NCBI RefSeq assembly: GCF_002204795.1
Contig: NZ_NIXO01000006.1
Location: forward strand, 62,001-126,000
DNA length: 64,000 nt
From: Pseudomonas sp. K2I15
Lineage (GTDB): Bacteria > Pseudomonadota > Gammaproteobacteria > Pseudomonadales > Pseudomonadaceae
Direction of reading: 5' to 3'
Positions within the stretch are counted from its first letter, which is position 1, and every line of letters begins with the position of its first letter. Position numbers and translations under genes: made by a program. The notes beneath the pieces were generated by a model. It was not told the DNA's origin, searched no databases, and saw only the letters and a program-made list of their open reading frames with translations. Of this stretch, positions 59,074 through 64,000 are shown piece by piece.

Positions 59074-59206
59074 CGCTTTCCGGGGATACCCCGCAAAGCT
59101 TAAATCCACACACGTGTCGACACGATGACCTGGGTGCCGGAGGCGAATGCCACTGGTTGGTCATTGGGATACGTGGAGGCCAAACCCGACTTATTAAGGA
59201 ACTATC
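59074..59206 (+). ncRNA. rpsB leader, t44/tff-type regulatory RNA
   Basis: A 130-nt G+C-rich leader between map and rpsB, where E. coli carries t44 (tff) and where protein S2 represses its own synthesis. It contains several short pairable segments (e.g. GGGGATACCCC at about 59081-59091). Identification is by position and general character. Confidence 0.6.
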
Positions 59207-59944
59207 ATGTCCCAAGTCAACATGCGCGATATGCTGAAGGCCGGTGTGCACTTCGGTCACCAGACCCGTTACTGGAACCCGAAAATGGGTAAATACATTT
59301 TCGGCGCGCGTAACAAGATCCACATTATCAACCTTGAAAAAACCCTGCCAATGTTCAACGAAGCTTTGACTTTCGTAGAGCGCCTGGCCCAGGGCAAAAA
59401 CAAGATTCTGTTCGTCGGCACCAAGCGTTCCGCTGGCAAGATCGTTGCTGAAGAAGCAGCGCGTTGCGGTTCGCCGTACGTCGATCATCGCTGGTTGGGC
59501 GGCATGCTGACCAACTTCAAAACCATCCGTGCTTCCATCAAGCGTCTGCGTGACCTTGAAGTGCAAGCCGAAGACGGTACTTTCGCCAAGCTGACCAAGA
59601 AAGAGGCGCTGATGCGCACTCGCGACCTGGAAAAGCTCGATCGTTCCCTGGGTGGTATCAAGGACATGGGCGGTCTGCCTGACGCACTGTTCGTTATCGA
59701 CGTTGATCACGAGCGCATCGCGATCACCGAAGCCAACAAGCTGGGCATCCCGGTTATCGGCGTAGTCGATACCAACAGCAGCCCGGAAGGCGTTGACTAC
59801 ATCATCCCAGGCAACGATGACGCAATCCGCGCTATCCAGCTGTACATGGGTTCGATGGCTGACGCTGTAATCCGTGGCCGCAACCACGTTGCTGGCGGCA
59901 CCGAGCAGTTCGTTGAAGAAGCTCCGGTAGCAGCAGCTGAGTAA
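59207..59944 (+). CDS. rpsB: 30S ribosomal protein S2
   Basis: 245 aa, [29 protein letters not shown] start (first part). Small-subunit protein; standard length. AAGGA precedes the ATG. A terminator lies before tsf, so tsf output can be lower. S2 probably represses through the leader. Confidence 0.98.
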   Translation: MSQVNMRDMLKAGVHFGHQTRYWNPKMGKYIFGARNKIHIINLEKTLPMFNEALTFVERLAQGKNKILFVGTKRSAGKIVAEEAARCGSPYVDHRWLGGMLTNFKTIRASIKRLRDLEVQAEDGTFAKLTKKEALMRTRDLEKLDRSLGGIKDMGGLPDALFVIDVDHERIAITEANKLGIPVIGVVDTNSSPEGVDYIIPGNDDAIRAIQLYMGSMADAVIRGRNHVAGGTEQFVEEAPVAAAE

Positions 59945-59970
59945 CTGACGCCTTGGCGTTGACTCAGTAA

Positions 59971-60000
59971 GCAAAAAGGGGGCTTGGCCCCCTTTTTGCC
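59971..60000 (+). terminator. Terminator between rpsB and tsf
   Basis: GCAAAAAGGGGGC-tt-GCCCCCTTTTTGC: a stem with five C/G pairs flanked by A and T tracts. It can act as a partial terminator inside the rpsB-tsf unit. Confidence 0.85.
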
Positions 60001-60136
60001 ACCTCGAAAACCATTTGTCGGCAGCGCAGCTACAACACTTGTAACGTGCAGCGGCCTACAAGGGTGGTTCGGGAAGAATTGATCGCCCGTTCAATCGGGT
60101 GGAATGGTTGAAAACCTATCCAAGAGGATTTTGAAA

Positions 60137-61000
60137 ATGGCAGAGATTACTGCAGCGTTGGTTAAAGAACTGCGTGAGCGTACCGGCGAAGGCATGATGG
60201 ATTGCAAAAAGGCCTTGACCAAGGCCGGCGGCGACATCGAAAAAGCCATTGATGACATGCGTGCTTCGGGCGCCATCAAGGCTGCCAAGAAAGCAGGCAA
60301 CGTGGCTGCTGAAGGCGCAATCGCTCTTAAAGAAGACGGTAAAACCGCCGTTCTGCTGGAAGTGAACTCGCAGACCGACTTCCTGGCTCTGCAGGACGAC
60401 TTCAAGGCATTTGTTGCTGCAAGCGTTGAGAAAGCGTTCGCTGACAAGCTGACTGACGTCGCTCCGCTGATCGAAGCTCAAGAAGCTGCTCGCCTGGTAC
60501 TGGTCGGCAAGGTTGGCGAAAACGTCAACATTCGTCGCCTGGCTCGCGTTGAAGGTGATGTTGTCGGTGGTTACCTGCACGGTAACAAGATCGGTGTTGT
60601 GGTTGCCCTTAAAGGCGGCAACGTTGAACTGGCCAAAGACATCGCTATGCACGTAGCGGCCAGCAACCCTGAATTCCTGCTGCCATCGGAAGTGTCCGCT
60701 GAAGCAATCGAACGCGAAAAAGCCGTGTTCCTGAGCCTCAACGCTGACAAAATCGCCGGCAAGCCGGAAAACATCGTTGAAAACATGATCAAAGGCCGTA
60801 TCAGCAAGTTCCTGGCTGAGGCTTCCCTGGTTGAGCAGGCGTTCGTCAAGAACCCTGAAATCAAGGTTGGCGAACTGGCCAAGAAAGCCGGTGCTGAAAT
60901 CGTTTCCTTCACCTACTACAAAGTAGGCGACGGTATCGAGAAGCCGGTCGACAACTTCGCTGAAGAAGTTGCTGCCCAGCTGGCTGCCGCCAAGCAGTAA
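60137..61000 (+). CDS. tsf: Elongation factor Ts
   Basis: 287 aa. Nucleotide exchange factor for EF-Tu. The N-terminal EF-Ts signature LRERTGEGMMDCKKAL and core domain are intact. The ATG at 60137 gives the standard MAEITA start with AGAGGA upstream. Confidence 0.98.
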   Translation: MAEITAALVKELRERTGEGMMDCKKALTKAGGDIEKAIDDMRASGAIKAAKKAGNVAAEGAIALKEDGKTAVLLEVNSQTDFLALQDDFKAFVAASVEKAFADKLTDVAPLIEAQEAARLVLVGKVGENVNIRRLARVEGDVVGGYLHGNKIGVVVALKGGNVELAKDIAMHVAASNPEFLLPSEVSAEAIEREKAVFLSLNADKIAGKPENIVENMIKGRISKFLAEASLVEQAFVKNPEIKVGELAKKAGAEIVSFTYYKVGDGIEKPVDNFAEEVAAQLAAAKQ

Positions 61001-61021
61001 GACGGTTTTTAACTGTCGCCC

Positions 61022-61057
61022 AAAAGAGGCTGCCCGCTTACGCGCGCAGCCTCTTTT
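61022..61057 (+). terminator. Terminator after tsf
   Basis: AAAAGAGGCTGC...GCAGCCTCTTTT, 12-bp stem with T-tract, about 22 bp after the stop. Confidence 0.9.
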
Positions 61058-61210
61058 CAAATGGGGTGATCAATTTTTATTGGTTTCCCATTGGAACTGG
61101 CTTACAAAGCCGTGTTCCGATGGCGCTGTGACAGCGTCAAGCTAGAGTGAACGCAGGCCGTAAACGGCTTGCCAAGAATTTTCAAAAATACGCCGCAGGA
61201 GAGATTCGCA

Positions 61211-61954
61211 ATGGCTCAGCAGGGCAGTGGTTATCAGGCTCGCTATAAACGCATTCTACTCAAGCTTAGCGGCGAGGCCCTGATGGGCTCGGAAGAGTTC
61301 GGGATTGATCCCAAAGTACTCGACCGCATGGCGCTGGAAGTTGGCCAACTGGTCGGTATCGGTGTTCAGGTGGGCCTGGTGATCGGCGGCGGGAACCTGT
61401 TCCGCGGTGCGGCACTGAGCGCTGCTGGCATGGACCGTGTAACAGGCGACCACATGGGCATGCTGGCCACTGTGATGAACGCCCTGGCCATGCGTGATGC
61501 CCTCGAGCGCGCCAATATCACCGCTATCGTCATGTCGGCTATTTCCATGGTTGGCGTAACGGATCACTATGATCGGCGCAAAGCCATGCGTCACCTGGAT
61601 GCCAAAGAGGTGGTGATTTTTGCTGCTGGTACCGGCAATCCGTTCTTCACCACCGATTCGGCTGCGTGCCTGCGCGGTATCGAGATCAACGCGGACGTGG
61701 TGCTCAAGGCCACCAAGGTTGACGGGGTTTACACTGCTGACCCATTCAAAGACCCGCATGCCGAGAAGTTCGATCATCTGACTTATGATGAAGTGCTGGA
61801 TCGCAAGCTGGGCGTGATGGACCTGACGGCTATTTGCTTGTGCCGCGATCACAAGATGCCGCTGCGCGTATTTAACATGAACAAGCCCGGCGCCCTGCTG
61901 AACATCGTACATGGCGGCGCGGAAGGGACTCTGATCGAGGAAATCGAACAATGA
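61211..61954 (+). CDS. pyrH: Uridylate kinase
   Basis: 247 aa. Phosphorylates UMP in pyrimidine synthesis. Family motifs KLSGEALMG and [10 protein letters not shown] near the N-terminus; TDSAA and MDLTAICLC later. The ATG at 61211 follows AGGAGAG. frr overlaps its end by 4 bp. Confidence 0.97.
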   Translation: MAQQGSGYQARYKRILLKLSGEALMGSEEFGIDPKVLDRMALEVGQLVGIGVQVGLVIGGGNLFRGAALSAAGMDRVTGDHMGMLATVMNALAMRDALERANITAIVMSAISMVGVTDHYDRRKAMRHLDAKEVVIFAAGTGNPFFTTDSAACLRGIEINADVVLKATKVDGVYTADPFKDPHAEKFDHLTYDEVLDRKLGVMDLTAICLCRDHKMPLRVFNMNKPGALLNIVHGGAEGTLIEEIEQ

Positions 61955-62508
61955 TCAACGAAATCAAAAAAGACGCTCAAGAGCGCATGCAGAAATCCCT
62001 GGACTCTCTGAGCCATGCATTTGGCCAGATTCGTACCGGCAAGGCCCACCCAAGCATCCTGGGCAGTGTGATGGTGCCGTACTACGGCGCTGACACCTCG
62101 ATCACCCAAGTGGCCAACATCACTGTAAAAGATTCGCGCACCCTGCAGGTCGTGGCTTTTGAGCGCAACATGCTCGGCGCCGTCGACAAGGCCATCCAGA
62201 GCGCCGGCTTGAACCTCAATCCGACCAACCTGGGCGAATTGCTGCTGATCTCCATGCCTGCCCTGACCGAAGAAACCCGCAAGGGCTTCACCAAGCAGGC
62301 GCGCAGCGCAGCTGAAGATGCGCGTGTTGCGGTGCGCAACATCCGTCGTGATGCCTTGGGTGACCTGAAGAAGCTGGTCAAGGACAAAGAAATCAGCGAA
62401 GACGAAGAGCGTCGTGCCGTCGCCGATATCGATAAGCTGACCAAAGATGCCGAGGCCCAGATCACCAAGGCCACGGAAGATAAAGAAAAGGACCTGATGG
62501 CCGTATAA
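61951..62508 (+). CDS. frr: Ribosome recycling factor
   Basis: 185 aa, standard length, with the GRVHPS-like segment GKAHPSIL (residues 30-37) and a long three-helix bundle. It releases ribosomes with EF-G after termination. The ATG overlaps the pyrH stop (ATGA), so the two are coupled. uppS follows after 17 bp. Confidence 0.97.
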   Translation: MINEIKKDAQERMQKSLDSLSHAFGQIRTGKAHPSILGSVMVPYYGADTSITQVANITVKDSRTLQVVAFERNMLGAVDKAIQSAGLNLNPTNLGELLLISMPALTEETRKGFTKQARSAAEDARVAVRNIRRDALGDLKKLVKDKEISEDEERRAVADIDKLTKDAEAQITKATEDKEKDLMAV

Positions 62509-62525
62509 GGGGTCAGGACGCCTTC

Positions 62526-63281
62526 ATGGAAAAGACCAAGCAGACTGTACCCTCTGTGGTGCCGCGCCATGTCGCGATCATCATGGACGGGAATAATCGC
62601 TGGGCGAAGAAGCGCTTTATGCCGGGTGTTGCCGGGCATAAAGCGGGTGTCGATGCTGTGCGTGCCGTGATCGAGGTGTGCGCTGAGGCCAAGGTCGAGG
62701 TGTTGACCCTGTTCGCGTTCTCCAGTGAAAACTGGCAGCGCCCGGCCGAGGAAGTCAGTGCCTTGATGGACCTGTTCTTCAAGGCTCTGCGTCGCGAGGC
62801 CAAGCGCCTGAACGAGAACAACATCAGCCTGCGCATCATCGGCGACCGCTCGCGGTTCCACCCGGAGTTGCAAGCAGCGATGCGTGAAGCCGAGGCGATC
62901 ACTGCCGGCAGCAACCGTTTTGTGCTGCAAATTGCAGCCAACTACGGCGGCCAGTGGGATATCGCCCAGGCAGCGCAGCGTCTGGCGCGTGAAGTGCAAG
63001 CCGGTCATTTGCGCCCGGAAGACATCACGCCCGAACTGTTGCAAACCTGTCTGGTGACCGGCGACCTGCCGTTGCCGGACCTGTGCATTCGTACCGGTGG
63101 CGACCACCGCATCAGCAACTTCCTGTTGTGGCAGTTGGCCTATACCGAACTGTACTTCTCCGACCTGTTCTGGCCGGACTTCAAACACGATGCCATGCGC
63201 AATGCGCTGGCCGATTTCGCTTCCCGTCAGCGTCGCTTCGGTAAAACGAGCGAGCAGATCGAAGCTGGAGCCCGGGTTTAA
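62526..63281 (+). CDS. uppS: Undecaprenyl diphosphate synthase
   Basis: 251 aa cis-prenyltransferase that makes the carrier lipid for peptidoglycan and O-antigen. The catalytic Asp21 is in IIMDGNNRWAKKR, and RTGGDHRISNFLLWQ and ELYFSDLFWPDF are intact. The cdsA ATG shares one base with its stop (TAATG). Confidence 0.96.
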   Translation: MEKTKQTVPSVVPRHVAIIMDGNNRWAKKRFMPGVAGHKAGVDAVRAVIEVCAEAKVEVLTLFAFSSENWQRPAEEVSALMDLFFKALRREAKRLNENNISLRIIGDRSRFHPELQAAMREAEAITAGSNRFVLQIAANYGGQWDIAQAAQRLAREVQAGHLRPEDITPELLQTCLVTGDLPLPDLCIRTGGDHRISNFLLWQLAYTELYFSDLFWPDFKHDAMRNALADFASRQRRFGKTSEQIEAGARV

Positions 63282-64000
63282 TGCTTAAACAACGAATCAT
63301 CACGGCGCTGATCCTGCTGCCTATTGCCCTGTGCGGGTTTTTCCTGCTTGAAGGTGCAAATTTCGCGCTGTTCATTGGCCTGGTGGTGACACTGGGGGCC
63401 TGGGAATGGGCGCGCCTGGCCGGCTTTGCCGCACAGTTGCCTCGTGTGGTGTACGCCGCTGTCGTGGCGCTGTTGATGTTCCTGATGTACATCCTGCCGG
63501 ACGTGGCGCCTTGGGTGCTGGGCGCGGCTGTGTTGTGGTGGGCGCTGGCGACCTATCTGGTACTGACCTTTCCAGTCACCAGCAGCCATTGGTCCAGTGT
63601 TGCCTGCAAGCTGGTGATCGGTCTGTTGATCCTGCTACCCGCCTGGCAGGGCCTGGTCTACATCAAGCATATGCAGTTGGGTAACTGGCTGATCATGGCC
63701 GTGATGGTGCTGGTGTGGGGTGCCGATATCGGTGCCTACTTCTCCGGTCGTGCTTTCGGCAAGCGTAAGCTGGCGCCGGCTGTCAGCCCGGGCAAGAGCT
63801 GGGAAGGCGTGTATGGCGGCCTGGCGTTGACCTTGCTGATCACCGTTGTGGTCGGTGTGGTGCGTGGCTGGACCGTCAAGGAAATGCTCCTGTCCCTGGT
63901 GGGCGCGGCCGTGGTCGTGTTCATCTCGGTAGTCGGTGACCTGACCGAAAGCATGTTCAAGCGCCAGGCCGGGATCAAGGACAGCAGTAACCTGTTGCCG
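63281..64000 (+). CDS. cdsA: Phosphatidate cytidylyltransferase (partial)
   Basis: First 240 residues of the CDP-diacylglycerol synthase, cut by the window end. Several hydrophobic helices are seen, and the CDS signature has begun (GDLTESMFKRQAGIKDSSNL). The enzyme makes CDP-diacylglycerol for phospholipids. It starts with an overlapping TAATG after uppS. Confidence 0.95.
   Translation, partial: MLKQRIITALILLPIALCGFFLLEGANFALFIGLVVTLGAWEWARLAGFAAQLPRVVYAAVVALLMFLMYILPDVAPWVLGAAVLWWALATYLVLTFPVTSSHWSSVACKLVIGLLILLPAWQGLVYIKHMQLGNWLIMAVMVLVWGADIGAYFSGRAFGKRKLAPAVSPGKSWEGVYGGLALTLLITVVVGVVRGWTVKEMLLSLVGAAVVVFISVVGDLTESMFKRQAGIKDSSNLLP

Overview
The window looks like core chromosome of a Pseudomonas from the P. 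fluorescens group. GC and codon use are high and uniform. Gene order matches blocks I remember from P. aeruginosa and P. putida: finR-fpr; rimO-kup-A-PG hydrolase-mprF-dinB; lipoprotein-proS; fxsA-groES-groEL; colR-colS-methyltransferase-inaA-RND pump; dapE-ndvB; csdA-dapD-arsC-like; dapC-glnD-map-rpsB-tsf-pyrH-frr-uppS-cdsA. The intergenic spacers carry REP-type palindromes typical of fluorescent pseudomonads. I see no prophage, insertion sequence, integrase, CRISPR array or antiphage island.

Layout. 1-5.1 kb: finR/fpr (redox), trmO and rhlG, a DUF1456 protein, an RsuA-like protein that lacks its catalytic residues, and a GNAT acetyltransferase. 5.1-13.4 kb: rimO, kup with a foldable upstream region, the MprF synthase and its partner hydrolase for aminoacyl-phosphatidylglycerol, and two initiator tRNA genes. 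13.5-22.2 kb: SOS-controlled dinB, a lipoprotein gene with proS, an AmpG-type permease with an alkyltransferase-like gene, a DUF481 barrel protein, a decayed SDR gene, a HugZ-like protein and fxsA. 22.3-24.5 kb: groES-groEL behind a heat-shock-like promoter.

24.5-37.4 kb is the most interesting part. An envelope block centres on colR-colS. On one side are an LTA-synthase-type phosphotransferase and a PAP2 phosphatase. On the other are a methyltransferase, an InaA-type kinase and a small membrane protein, followed by a TetR regulator and a MexVW-like pump. The two operons flanking colRS share a ColR-like box at exactly the same distance from their start codons. Two mosaics of nested palindromes (402 and 745 bp) fill the gaps that bound this block.

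37.5-49.9 kb: a small Asn-rich ORF, DUF4197 and YbaY proteins, plsB, a cold-shock protein, rlmA-dapE, ndvB, and tcdA converging on csdE-csdA. 49.9-58.8 kb: dapD, an ArsC-like protein, a CPA1 antiporter, a metzincin protease without signal peptide, dapC, glnD and map. 58.8-64 kb: the rpsB-tsf-pyrH-frr-uppS-cdsA series, with cdsA cut by the window end.

Three lysine/diaminopimelate genes (dapE, dapD, dapC) lie within 12 kb but not in one operon. No wholly new multi-gene system is evident. The best leads are the paired ColR-like sites, the nested palindromic mosaics, the RsuA-like protein without catalytic residues, the possible three-way-junction leader of kup, the orphan metzincin and the Asn-rich micro-ORF.
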